Of a stretch of DNA of 64,000 nucleotides, positions 1-7,545 are shown piece by piece. The notes beneath the pieces are model-generated. The model worked only from the letters and a program-made list of their open reading frames with translations. It searched no databases and was not told where the DNA came from. The DNA is from Shimia marina (GTDB taxonomy: Bacteria; Pseudomonadota; Alphaproteobacteria; Rhodobacterales; Rhodobacteraceae). Position 1 is the first letter of the stretch. Each line of letters opens with the position of its first letter. Both the position numbers and the translations under genes were made by a program. The DNA is taken from positions 220,697-284,696 of the forward strand of contig NZ_CYPW01000040.1 of the NCBI RefSeq assembly GCF_001458175.1, given 5' to 3'.

Positions 1-44
1 CCGGAGGCGGCGCCCCCGAGAATGAGACTGAGCTTGGGCAGCAT
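1..44 (-). CDS. cobU: Adenosylcobinamide kinase / guanylyltransferase, first 14 codons only
   Basis: The reverse strand opens with ATG at 44 and reads MLPKLSLILGGAAS before the window ends, with the next two bases (GG) fitting a glycine. This is the start of a Walker A loop of the type GGAASGKS placed about ten residues from the N-terminus, as in the bifunctional CobU/CobP enzyme of cobalamin nucleotide-loop assembly. An ATG six bases upstream runs into TGA at once, so 44 is the likely start. Only the N-terminus is visible, so the identification rests on this short motif. The gene is divergent from the ChaN-like gene. Confidence 0.6.
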   Translation of the reverse strand, partial: MLPKLSLILGGAAS

Positions 45-155
45 CACATGTCCTTTGCGCGTGTTGGCGGGCAAGGTGGGCCAAAGCGGGCGCGGGTGCA
101 AGCCACAAAGGGCGGAGTGGCAAAGCAGAGGCTTGCATCCTGAAGTCAACGGCGT

Positions 156-965
156 ATGTCTGTGCTCATGAAAAATTATATCCTACCATTTATGTCGTCT
201 TTGGTGTTGAGCGTCGTGACAGCGGGGGCGCAGAGCCCTGACTTTGCGGCTTATCCCTCGGTTGATGTGTTCTTCCTCGGCGAAGTGCATGACAATCCGA
301 CGCATCATGAGACACAGGCGCAGGCGGTGCGAGAGATCGAACCGGGCGCGATTGTTTTTGAAATGCTGGTGCCAGAACAGGCTGCGAAGATCACCGAGGC
401 CCTTTTGCAGGATCCGGTGGCGCTTGAGGCAGCCTTGGGCTGGAACGACAGCGGATGGCCGGATTTTGCGATCTATTATCCGATTTTTGCTGCCGCTGGA
501 CGGGCAGATATCTATGGGGCGCAGGTGCCGCGTGGTGCGGCGCGAGATGCGGTGCGCCATGGCGATTTGAGCGGTGCGCTCAATGGAGAGGCCGCGCTTT
601 ATGGGCTGACCGAGGCTTTGCCGGCAGAGCAGCAGGCCACACGTGAGCAGATGCAGATGGAAGCGCATTGCAATGCGCTGCCTGAAGCGATGTTGCCGGG
701 GATGGTCGCGGCGCAGCGTTTGCGGGATGCGCGGCTGGCGCAGGCCACGGTGCAGGCCTGGGCGGAGAGCGGCGGGCCGGTTGTGGTGATCACTGGCAAT
801 GGTCATGCACGCACAGATTGGGGCGCACCCAGCCTTTTGCCGGATATGCTTTCATCGGTTTCATTGGGACAGCTTGAGGCCGAACCTGAAGGGACGCAGC
901 CCTATGATATCTGGGTGGTGACCGCGCCTGCGGACCGTGAGGATCCCTGCGCTGCCTTTCAGTGA
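156..965 (+). CDS. ChaN/Tiki-superfamily putative haem-binding exported protein
   Basis: This 269-residue protein has a hydrophobic N-terminus ending near AGAQS, which looks like a signal peptide for export to the periplasm. There is no lipobox cysteine, unlike many ChaN lipoproteins. The ChaN-family motif GEVHDN lies at about residues 42-47, followed by HH at 50-51, and a second GNGHAR motif is near residue 217. These conserved acidic and histidine positions define the family, some members of which bind haem or belong to the TIKI/TraB metalloprotease-like fold. The substrate here is unknown. An in-frame ATG at 168 (MKNYIL) is an equally possible start, since neither has a clear ribosome binding site. 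The gene precedes coaBC by 72 bases with no visible functional link. Confidence 0.7.
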   Translation: MSVLMKNYILPFMSSLVLSVVTAGAQSPDFAAYPSVDVFFLGEVHDNPTHHETQAQAVREIEPGAIVFEMLVPEQAAKITEALLQDPVALEAALGWNDSGWPDFAIYYPIFAAAGRADIYGAQVPRGAARDAVRHGDLSGALNGEAALYGLTEALPAEQQATREQMQMEAHCNALPEAMLPGMVAAQRLRDARLAQATVQAWAESGGPVVVITGNGHARTDWGAPSLLPDMLSSVSLGQLEAEPEGTQPYDIWVVTAPADREDPCAAFQ

Positions 966-1037
966 GGCGGTTTCTTTGGTTGTTTCTCGTTGCTGAGGGG
1001 CCTAACTTTGGGCAACTTGGCATAAGGGGGCAGCTAA

Positions 1038-2234
1038 ATGCTGACGGACAAACGCATTCTTCTGATCATCGCGGGGGGAATCGCAGCCTATAAAACGCTG
1101 GAGTTGATCCGGCGGTTGCGGGAGCGTGGGGCCTGGGTGACGCCGGTTTTGACGCGGGCGGCTGAGGAGTTTGTTACCCCTTTGTCAGTGTCTTCGCTGG
1201 CAGGCGAAAAAGTCTATCGGGATTTGTTTGACCTGACCGATGAGGCGGAGATGGGGCATATTCAGCTGTCGCGCTCTGCGGACCTCATTGTTGCGGCCCC
1301 GGCAACGGCGGATTTGATGGCGAAGATGGCGCATGGGCAGGCCAATGATCTGGCCTCGACCCTGCTTTTGGCGACGGACACCCCTGTGTTGGTGGCGCCA
1401 GCGATGAACGTGCGCATGTGGGCGCATCCGGCGACGCAGCGCAATCTGGCCCTGCTCAAGCAGGATGGTATTGGCTTTGTTGGTCCCAATGAGGGCGATA
1501 TGGCCTGTGGCGAGTTTGGCCCCGGCCGGATGAGTGAGCCCATGGAAATTGTGCATGCCATTCAGGGGGCGCTGTCAGAGGGGCCTTTGCAGGGGAGGCG
1601 CATATTGGTGACCTCTGGTCCGACCCATGAGCCGATTGACCCGGTGCGCTATATCGCCAACCGGTCGTCTGGGGCGCAGGGCAGTGCGATTGCCGAAGCG
1701 CTGGTGAAGCTGGGCGCGGATGTGGTTTTTGTGACCGGGCCTGCAGATGCAGCACGGCCAGAAGGGGTTACGCTGGTTGAAGTGGAGACGGCGCAGGAGA
1801 TGCTGCGCGCGGTGCAGGGAAGCCTGCCGGTGGAGGCGGCGGTCTTTTGTGCGGCGGTGGCAGACTGGCGCGTGTCCAGCGCGTCAGACAGCAAGATCAA
1901 GAAAACCAAAGGTGGGCTGCCGGTGATGGCGTTTGCCGAGAACCCCGACATTCTGGCCACGGTGAGCCAGATGCCAGAGGGACGTCCGGCGCTGGTGGTG
2001 GGATTTGCCGCAGAAACAGATGATGTGATCGAAAATGCCACTGCCAAACGTATCCGGAAGGGATGTGATTGGATTGTCGCCAATGATGTGAGCCCGGCGA
2101 CGGGTATCATGGGCGGAACAGAAAATGCTGTAACCTTGATTTCTGATGCTGGATCAGAGGCTTGGGAGCGGATGGATAAAGTGGCCGTGGCCGAAAAACT
2201 GGCAGAGCGTGTGGCCGAAGCGCTGGAGGCGTGA
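1038..2234 (+). CDS. coaBC: Bifunctional phosphopantothenoylcysteine decarboxylase / phosphopantothenate-cysteine ligase
   Basis: This cytoplasmic enzyme carries out two successive steps of coenzyme A synthesis: coupling of cysteine to 4'-phosphopantothenate and FMN-dependent decarboxylation. The 398 residues match the usual length of the fused enzyme. The CoaC half holds a catalytic-type histidine at 74, the PAMNVRMW motif at 121-128 and the cysteine flap ACGEFGPGRM at 156-165. The CoaB half starts near 188 with TSGPTHEPID and RSSGA for nucleotide binding and a KIKK lysine motif near 284. The gene is followed after 63 bases by dut, an arrangement common in proteobacteria, and the two may be cotranscribed. 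Confidence 0.95.
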   Translation: MLTDKRILLIIAGGIAAYKTLELIRRLRERGAWVTPVLTRAAEEFVTPLSVSSLAGEKVYRDLFDLTDEAEMGHIQLSRSADLIVAAPATADLMAKMAHGQANDLASTLLLATDTPVLVAPAMNVRMWAHPATQRNLALLKQDGIGFVGPNEGDMACGEFGPGRMSEPMEIVHAIQGALSEGPLQGRRILVTSGPTHEPIDPVRYIANRSSGAQGSAIAEALVKLGADVVFVTGPADAARPEGVTLVEVETAQEMLRAVQGSLPVEAAVFCAAVADWRVSSASDSKIKKTKGGLPVMAFAENPDILATVSQMPEGRPALVVGFAAETDDVIENATAKRIRKGCDWIVANDVSPATGIMGGTENAVTLISDAGSEAWERMDKVAVAEKLAERVAEALEA

Positions 2235-2270
2235 CGCGGGCGGGGCAAGATGCGCTGACGCGCAGCCTCC

Positions 2271-2296
2271 GGCGGGGATATTTGGAGTAAGGGGAA
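2271..2296 (+). repeat. Short intergenic element ending in a dut ribosome binding site
   Basis: The segment contains GGGGATATTT followed by AAGGGGAAG immediately in front of the dut ATG. The same core (GGGATATTT, five bases, CAAGAGGAAG) is found on the minus strand at 51982-52003 with identical spacing. The copy here probably supplies the Shine-Dalgarno sequence of dut. Confidence 0.4.
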
Positions 2297-2297
2297 G

Positions 2298-2765
2298 ATG
2301 GCAGCAGTTTCCATTAAACTGAAGTGGTTGGCGGAGGCCGACCGGGAGGTGGCGCTGCCATCTTATGAGAGCGCCGGAGCGGCGGGAGCGGATGTGCGCG
2401 CGAATTTCCCTGCAGATCAGCGCGAGGGCGTGGTTCTGGCCCCCGGTGCGCGGGCGCTGGTGCCCACGGGGCTGTCGCTGGAAATCCCGCAGGGCTATGA
2501 GGTGCAGATGCGTCCGCGCTCTGGGCTGGCGTTGAAGCAGGGGCTGACGCTGGCCAATAGTCCGGGCACGATTGACAGCGATTATCGCGGTCCCTTGGGG
2601 GTGATTGTGCTGAACGCCGGTCAGGAAGAGATTGTGATCAGCCACGGTATGCGCATTGCGCAGATGGTGGTGGCACCGGTGGTGCTGGCGGCGTTTGACG
2701 TGCAGGAAGATCTGAGCGCAACCGAGCGGGGTGCGGGCGGCTTTGGCTCCACAGGGATCGCGTAA
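2298..2765 (+). CDS. dut: Deoxyuridine 5'-triphosphate nucleotidohydrolase (dUTPase)
   Basis: The enzyme hydrolyses dUTP to dUMP and pyrophosphate, supplying the dTMP precursor and keeping uracil out of DNA. The 155-residue length is typical of trimeric dUTPases. All five family motifs are visible: GAAGADVRA near 29, [11 protein letters not shown] near 74, GTIDSDYRG near 90, a hydrophobic MRIAQMV near 118 and the C-terminal GGFGSTG that closes over the nucleotide. AAGGGGAAG lies directly before the ATG. The stop codon overlaps the next start by one base (TAATG), indicating translational coupling with the MoeB-like gene. Confidence 0.95.
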   Translation: MAAVSIKLKWLAEADREVALPSYESAGAAGADVRANFPADQREGVVLAPGARALVPTGLSLEIPQGYEVQMRPRSGLALKQGLTLANSPGTIDSDYRGPLGVIVLNAGQEEIVISHGMRIAQMVVAPVVLAAFDVQEDLSATERGAGGFGSTGIA

Positions 2766-3820
2766 TGCTGTTGGTGCTGGCCATGGCAGCCGGGCTCTGG
2801 GCGATTGGCTGGATTATGGGCGCGCCCAAATCGGCGCGCTGGGCGATGATTGCTTTGCTCTATATGGCTGTGGTGGGGGTGCAGATTGGCTTTCCGGTGG
2901 AGCATCCGCTGGTGATCGCCACCGGGGGCAGCCTTGCGATGTGGTTGCTTCTGGGGGGCGCGGTGGCGCTGGTGTTGGCCTATTCGTCCATGTTGCAGCG
3001 GTTGCGGCGGCGGGCGGATGCCAATCAGGCGGTGCAGGGACAGGAAGACAATGCGCAGGCGCTTTTCAGTGATACGGAGCTCAACCGCTATGCGCGCCAT
3101 ATTGTGCTGCGTGAAGTGGGCGGATTGGGGCAGAAAAAGCTTAAAGATGCCAAGGTGCTTGTGGTGGGCGCAGGTGGTCTGGGCTCACCTGTGTTGCTCT
3201 ATCTGGCGGCGGCGGGTGTCGGGCGCATTGGGGTGGTGGATGATGACGTTGTGGACAATTCGAACTTGCAGCGGCAGGTGATCCACAAAGATGCGGCGAT
3301 TGGCACGCCCAAGGTGCTCTCTGCGGCGGAGGCCATGGTGGCGCAGAACCCCTATGTGGAGGTGGTGCCCTATCCGCGCCGGCTGACGGTTGAGGATGCG
3401 GAGGAGATCATCGGGGAATATGATCTGGTGCTGGATGGCACAGATAATTTTGACACCCGTTATTTGGTGAATGAGATTTGTGTGGCACAGGGCAAGCCGC
3501 TGATTTCCGGGGCTTTGTCTCAATGGGAGGGGCAGTTGAGCGTGTTTGACCCCGCCAATGGCGCGCCCTGTTATCAATGTATTTTTCCGCAGGCCCCGGC
3601 ACCGGGGATGGCACCAAGCTGTGCGGAAGCCGGGGTGATTGGACCTTTACCCGGCGTTGTGGGCACGATGATGGCGGCAGAGGCGATCAAGGTGATCACA
3701 GGCGCGGGCGCGGCGCTGCGTGGGGAGATGATGATCTATGATGCGCTTTGGGGGGAGACCCGCAAGATCGGGTTGAAACCGCGCGCGGCCTGTCCGGTCT
3801 GTGGCACGGGCAAATCCTAA
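2765..3820 (+). CDS. moeB: MoeB/ThiF-type adenylyltransferase with N-terminal membrane segments
   Basis: The C-terminal 250 residues are an E1-like adenylyltransferase that activates the C-terminal glycine of a small sulfur-carrier protein (MoaD or ThiS). It has the glycine-rich nucleotide loop GAGGLGS at 135-141, DGTDNFDTR, a candidate catalytic cysteine in APSCAEAG, and two CxxC zinc pairs (CYQC and CPVC). In front of this, residues 1-80 form about three hydrophobic segments (1-18, 26-43, 53-75) followed by an arginine-rich stretch. Standard MoeB and ThiF are soluble, so the enzyme seems tethered to the inner membrane. The start overlaps the dut stop. The choice of MoeB rather than ThiF or another sulfur-carrier activator is uncertain. 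Confidence 0.8.
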   Translation: MLLVLAMAAGLWAIGWIMGAPKSARWAMIALLYMAVVGVQIGFPVEHPLVIATGGSLAMWLLLGGAVALVLAYSSMLQRLRRRADANQAVQGQEDNAQALFSDTELNRYARHIVLREVGGLGQKKLKDAKVLVVGAGGLGSPVLLYLAAAGVGRIGVVDDDVVDNSNLQRQVIHKDAAIGTPKVLSAAEAMVAQNPYVEVVPYPRRLTVEDAEEIIGEYDLVLDGTDNFDTRYLVNEICVAQGKPLISGALSQWEGQLSVFDPANGAPCYQCIFPQAPAPGMAPSCAEAGVIGPLPGVVGTMMAAEAIKVITGAGAALRGEMMIYDALWGETRKIGLKPRAACPVCGTGKS

Positions 3821-3918
3821 ATTAAGCACCCCTGAGCCTCGGTGAGTGCACAGGGATGTGAGGCGGATTGCACCTCTTCTTTGGGCTGCGTAGGGTGGCG
3901 TCAAAGGAGATATATCTG

Positions 3919-5934
3919 ATGACTAATCCGCTTTTGGCCGACTGGGACACGCCCTTCAAGCTGGCACCCTTTGACACGATTTCAGACGATGATTTTGCCC
4001 CTGCCTTTGAGGGGGCACTGGCGGCGCATAAAGTCGAAATTGCCGCGATTGCCGATCATGCGGAGGCGCCAAGCTTTGCCAATACCATTGAGGCGCTGGA
4101 GAGTGCCGGGGCGGCGTTAGACAAGGTGCTTTCGGTTTTCTTCAGCGTGGCGGGGGCGGAGAGCAATCCGGCGCGTGAGATGTTGCAGCGGGACTTCTCC
4201 CCCAAACTGGCGGCGCATTCGGCGGAGATTTCCGCCAATAAGGCGCTGTTTGCGCGGATCAAAACACTTTGGGAGGCACGGGAAAGCCTTGCTCTGAATG
4301 CGGAGCAACAGCGGGTTTTGATGCTGACCCATCGCGGCTTTCTGCGCGGCGGTGCGGCGCTGGAAGGGGATGCGGATGCCCGCATGAAAGAGATCAAAGG
4401 CCGGTTGGCCGTGTTGGGCACGGAGTTCACGCAGAACCTTTTGGCGGATGAGCGGGATTGGTTCATGCCTTTGGCGGAAGAAGACCTGGAAGGCCTGCCG
4501 GGGTTTGCCGTGGATGCGGCGCGGGCGGCTGGGGCCGAGAAGGGTGCTGAGGGGCCGGTTGTCACGCTATCACGCTCTATCATCGTGCCGTTTTTACAGT
4601 TTTCGCCGCGCCGGGGTTTGCGTGAGAAAGCTCTTGCGGCCTGGGCCGCGCGGGGTGCCAATGGCGGGGAGACGGATAATCGGGAGATTGCCGCAGAAAT
4701 TCTGGCGTTGCGGGAAGAACGCGCCAAGCTTTTGGGCTATGGCAGCTTTGCCGACTACAAGCTGGAAACCGAAATGGCCAAGACCCCGGAGGCTGTCCGC
4801 AGCCTGTTGATGGAGGTTTGGGCCCCGGCCAAAGCGCAGGCGGAGGCCGATGCGGCTGTCCTCACGGAGATGATGCATGCGGATGGGGTGAACGGCGATC
4901 TGGCCCCTTGGGACTGGCGCTATTATGCGGAGAAACGGCGCAAGGCGGAGCATGATCTGGATGAGGCAGCGCTCAAGCCTTACCTGCAGCTGGAGCGTAT
5001 GATCGCGGCGAGTTTTGCCTGTGCTACCAAGCTGTTTGGCTTGGAGTTCAAAGAGCTGGACGTGCCGCTTTATCATGAGGATTGCCAGGCGTGGGAGGTG
5101 ACACGCGGGGGCGAGCATGTGGCCGTGTTCATTGGAGACTATTTTGCACGCGGGGGCAAACGCTCTGGGGCTTGGTGCTCGGCCATGCGCGGGCAGGCGA
5201 AATTCCCTGAAGTGCAGGGGCCTGTGGTGATCAATGTCTGCAATTTTGCAAAGGGTGAGCCTGCTTTGCTCTCCTATGATGACGCGCGCACCCTGTTTCA
5301 TGAGTTTGGCCATGCGCTGCATCAGATGCTGTCCAATGTGACCTATGAAAGCATTTCGGGCACCTCTGTGGCGCGCGATTTTGTGGAGCTGCCCAGCCAG
5401 CTTTATGAACATTGGCTGGAGGTGCCAGAGGTGCTGGCAGAATATGCCATCCATGCGGAAACGGGCGCGCCCATGCCGCAGGAGATGCTTGAAAAAGTGC
5501 TCGGGGCGGCGAATTTTGATCAGGGGTTTGCCACGGTTGAATATGTGGCCTCCGCTTTGGTGGATCTGGCCTTTCATGAGGGGGCTGCGCCGCGTGATCC
5601 TATGGCGAAACAGGCAGAGGTGCTGGCCGAGCTTGGCATGCCAGCGGCGATCACCATGCGCCATGCCACGCCGCATTTTGCCCATGTTTTTGCCGGGGAT
5701 GGCTACAGCTCTGGTTACTACAGCTACATGTGGTCGGAGGTGATGGATGCGGATGCGTTTGAGGCCTTTGAAGAGGTGGGGGATGCGTTTGATCCAAAGA
5801 CGGCCAAGGCGCTGGAGCAACATATCCTGTCGACCGGAGGATCGGTGGAGGCGGATGCGTTGTACACCCGTTTTCGAGGGCGTTTGCCGGGCGTGGAAGC
5901 GCTGTTGAAGGGCCGCGGTTTGGCCGCTGGATAA
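3919..5934 (+). CDS. M3-family zinc oligopeptidase (oligopeptidase A / Dcp type)
   Basis: This 671-residue cytoplasmic metallopeptidase degrades short peptides. The zinc motif HEFGH is at residues 461-465, with the third ligand probably Glu490 in the following FVELPSQ helix, and the downstream substrate-binding GYSSGYYSYMW motif is present near 595. Length and motif order fit the M3A family (PrlC/OpdA and Dcp); the two are not separated here. The start at 3919 was chosen because AAGGAG lies nine bases upstream. An in-frame codon at 3868 would add 17 residues without homology-like features. No signal peptide is seen. Confidence 0.9.
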   Translation: MTNPLLADWDTPFKLAPFDTISDDDFAPAFEGALAAHKVEIAAIADHAEAPSFANTIEALESAGAALDKVLSVFFSVAGAESNPAREMLQRDFSPKLAAHSAEISANKALFARIKTLWEARESLALNAEQQRVLMLTHRGFLRGGAALEGDADARMKEIKGRLAVLGTEFTQNLLADERDWFMPLAEEDLEGLPGFAVDAARAAGAEKGAEGPVVTLSRSIIVPFLQFSPRRGLREKALAAWAARGANGGETDNREIAAEILALREERAKLLGYGSFADYKLETEMAKTPEAVRSLLMEVWAPAKAQAEADAAVLTEMMHADGVNGDLAPWDWRYYAEKRRKAEHDLDEAALKPYLQLERMIAASFACATKLFGLEFKELDVPLYHEDCQAWEVTRGGEHVAVFIGDYFARGGKRSGAWCSAMRGQAKFPEVQGPVVINVCNFAKGEPALLSYDDARTLFHEFGHALHQMLSNVTYESISGTSVARDFVELPSQLYEHWLEVPEVLAEYAIHAETGAPMPQEMLEKVLGAANFDQGFATVEYVASALVDLAFHEGAAPRDPMAKQAEVLAELGMPAAITMRHATPHFAHVFAGDGYSSGYYSYMWSEVMDADAFEAFEEVGDAFDPKTAKALEQHILSTGGSVEADALYTRFRGRLPGVEALLKGRGLAAG

Positions 5935-5941
5935 GGGGGGC

Positions 5942-5962
5942 GGTGCGCGGGGACCGCGCACC
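5942..5962. repeat. Perfect intergenic hairpin GGTGCGCGG / CCGCGCACC
   Basis: A 9-bp perfect stem with a GGA loop lies just after the M3 peptidase stop. It overlaps a second possible pairing, CCCTAC at 5961-5966 with GTAGGG at 5980-5985. It has no T-tract of its own. It may add mRNA 3' end stability ahead of the true terminator at 6022. Confidence 0.5.
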
Positions 5963-6021
5963 CTACATTGCATCAGACCGTAGGGGGCGCCTTAAAAAGC
6001 GTTTCTAGGTTTCAACAAATC

Positions 6022-6059
6022 ACACCTGCCGGGCAGAGATCCCGGCGGGTGTTTTGCTT
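6022..6059 (+). terminator. Rho-independent terminator of the M3 peptidase gene
   Basis: ACACCTGCCGGG at 6022-6033 pairs with CCCGGCGGGTGT at 6041-6052 (12 bp with one G-U pair, 7-base loop) and is followed by TTTTGCTTT. Confidence 0.85.
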
Positions 6060-6098
6060 TGGGTCTGGGGATGTGGTGGTTTGCTGCGTCAGAGAGCG

Positions 6099-6467
6099 TT
6101 AGCCGATCACATCGTGGCCGCGGTTCTGCATGCAGCGGATCAGAACATTGCGCCGCTCGTCCTCCACAGAGGAGGCGTTTTCAGCTGCGCCGACAAGCCC
6201 GCCAATGGCCGCACCGGCCAACGCGCCTTCCAGCTCATCCTCTGCATCCACAGCCCCAATCGCTGCACCGACAAGCGCCCCGGTGGCGGCCGTCTCAGCC
6301 CCAGCGCCATTGGTGAAGCTGGCGGCCTGTGCATGGCAGGCGGTGTAATCATGATCAAAATTCGCATTGCGCGTGCCGTCCACCGTCAGGGGACGATCCA
6401 CCGGAGCGGTGCAGGCGCCCAGAGTGATGACAGCAATCAGGCTGAGGGTCAGGGCATTGTGGGTCAT
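6099..6467 (-). CDS. Small glycine-zipper lipoprotein
   Basis: The 122-residue product starts with a lipoprotein signal peptide whose lipobox LGAC places the acylated cysteine at residue 19. The mature part has a glycine-zipper run of small residues from about 60 to 92 (GALVGAAIGA and GALAGAAIGGLVGAA), typical of outer-membrane-associated Gly-zipper proteins such as the SlyB/OmpA-YmgG-like group. A cysteine pair (Cys44 and Cys112) could form a disulphide. The family is structural with no known enzymatic role, and the specific function is unknown. It is convergent with the M3 peptidase gene and divergent from the DUF2975 gene. Confidence 0.75.
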   Translation of the reverse strand: MTHNALTLSLIAVITLGACTAPVDRPLTVDGTRNANFDHDYTACHAQAASFTNGAGAETAATGALVGAAIGAVDAEDELEGALAGAAIGGLVGAAENASSVEDERRNVLIRCMQNRGHDVIG

Positions 6468-6619
6468 TTTACAGTCCTTTTGGAAATGGATTTGTCTTGG
6501 ATGGCGGCTACCTAAGAGCTGTCGTTTTTCATTTCAAGGTAAAAAATTATTGTTTTACATAAAACATTGCATGTTGATCGTAATTCAATTATTGAGAAGC
6601 AACAGATTTGGAGAGAAAA

Positions 6620-7129
6620 ATGACGCTTGTGGCCCGTCTCGCTATGCTGATCACACTGGTGTATTTCACCTTTGGCTGGGCGCTCCTTTGGATCTTTGCC
6701 TTTCTGGGAGAGGCGGAGATGCTTGCAGATACGTTTGACTTGCCCTTGGACATGGCGGTGCCGCCGGCCATGGCGCTCTATTTGGGCATGGCGATGATGT
6801 GGCCTGCCTTGATCAGCCTGGGCCTTGGCTTCTGGGCGCTAGATCGGATCCTGATGCTGCGCGATCCTCGGGATTTCGCGCGTATGGGGGCGCATTTGCG
6901 GTGGTGTGCCTATGCGTTTTTTGGCTTTTGGGTGCTCAATGCGGTGAATGTGGCCTTGCAACCGGTGGTGTTGAGCGCGCATTTGCCGCCAGAGTTGCGT
7001 CCGGAGGTGACGTATATCGACATTGACATTGATGTGGTGTTTCTGGCTTTGGCAGCGGTCTTTATGGCGATCAGCCGGTCGCTGAAACAAGCGCAAGATA
7101 TTGCTGACGAGAACAGCCAGTTCCTGTAG
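6620..7129 (+). CDS. DUF2975-type inner-membrane protein
   Basis: The 169-residue protein has four predicted membrane segments: about 5-27, 45-68, 95-117 and 138-157. The pattern and the adjacent small XRE-type regulator match DUF2975 proteins, which are nearly always encoded beside such a regulator. The role of the family is unknown; a membrane partner that controls the regulator is one possibility. The ATG at 6620 is preferred because GGAGAG lies just upstream, while the TTG at 6608 would place that sequence inside the gene. Eight bases separate it from the regulator gene, so the two form an operon. Confidence 0.7.
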   Translation: MTLVARLAMLITLVYFTFGWALLWIFAFLGEAEMLADTFDLPLDMAVPPAMALYLGMAMMWPALISLGLGFWALDRILMLRDPRDFARMGAHLRWCAYAFFGFWVLNAVNVALQPVVLSAHLPPELRPEVTYIDIDIDVVFLALAAVFMAISRSLKQAQDIADENSQFL

Positions 7130-7137
7130 GAGGTCCT

Positions 7138-7350
7138 ATGCCCATACGCATCAACCTCGATTTGGAACTGGTAAAACGCAAGATGACCTCGCGCGAGCTG
7201 GCGCAGGCGATTGGTTTGACGGAAACCAACCTGAGCCTGCTGAAATCAGGTAAAGTCAAAGGGATACGCTTTAATACGCTTGAGGCGATTTGCGCACATC
7301 TTGGCTGCCAGCCCGGTGATATTCTGGAGTATGTGCCGGAGGAGGAGTAG
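7138..7350 (+). CDS. Small XRE-family helix-turn-helix regulator (YozG-like)
   Basis: This 70-residue DNA-binding protein is little more than one Cro/C1 helix-turn-helix domain. The core TSRELAQAIGLTETNLSLLK at about residues 17-36 gives the two HTH helices, and GCQPGDILEY near the C-terminus is the usual end of this subfamily. A strong AGGAGGT precedes the ATG by four bases. It is cotranscribed with the DUF2975 membrane protein and probably acts with it. No operator could be assigned. Confidence 0.85.
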   Translation: MPIRINLDLELVKRKMTSRELAQAIGLTETNLSLLKSGKVKGIRFNTLEAICAHLGCQPGDILEYVPEEE

Positions 7351-7378
7351 GGCGCTTTGACGGTGTGGCAGGTGGGTG

Positions 7379-7521
7379 TGCTCCCGCCTGGCCGGATCAG
7401 CCGGTGGGCTGATCGCCCCGTTGGGCCCGGCTCACCCAAGGTGAGCCTAGGCTCAAGCCAAAGGCTTGAGCTGTGCCCAACCGCTGGCAGGGGCCGTCAG
7501 GCCCCGAAGGGGGCGGGAGCA
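7379..7521. repeat. Branched hairpin repeat, copy 1 (apparently full length)
   Basis: The element is bounded by inverted repeats TGCTCCCGCC (7379-7388) and GGCGGGAGCA (7512-7521). Inside are a variable hairpin GATCAGCC/GGCTGATC (7395-7414), the conserved block TTGGGCCCGGCTCACC with its hairpin GGCTCACC-CAA-GGTGAGCC and trailing TA (7421-7449), a variable hairpin GCTCAAGCC-AAA-GGCTTGAGC (7451-7471), a closing GCCCAAC (7475-7481) that can pair with GTTGGGC (7420-7426), and GGGGCC/GGCCCC (7490-7505). It fills the gap between two convergent genes. Related copies lie at 15422 and 17905. Confidence 0.75.
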
Positions 7522-7545
7522 TTTCTCCCGCCATCCATCGTTTCG

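Noticed and set aside
4594-5973. 459-codon minus-strand frame across the M3 peptidase gene
   Set aside because: Rich in His, Arg and Gln with no domain, and opposite a gene with clear catalytic motifs; a GC-rich shadow.
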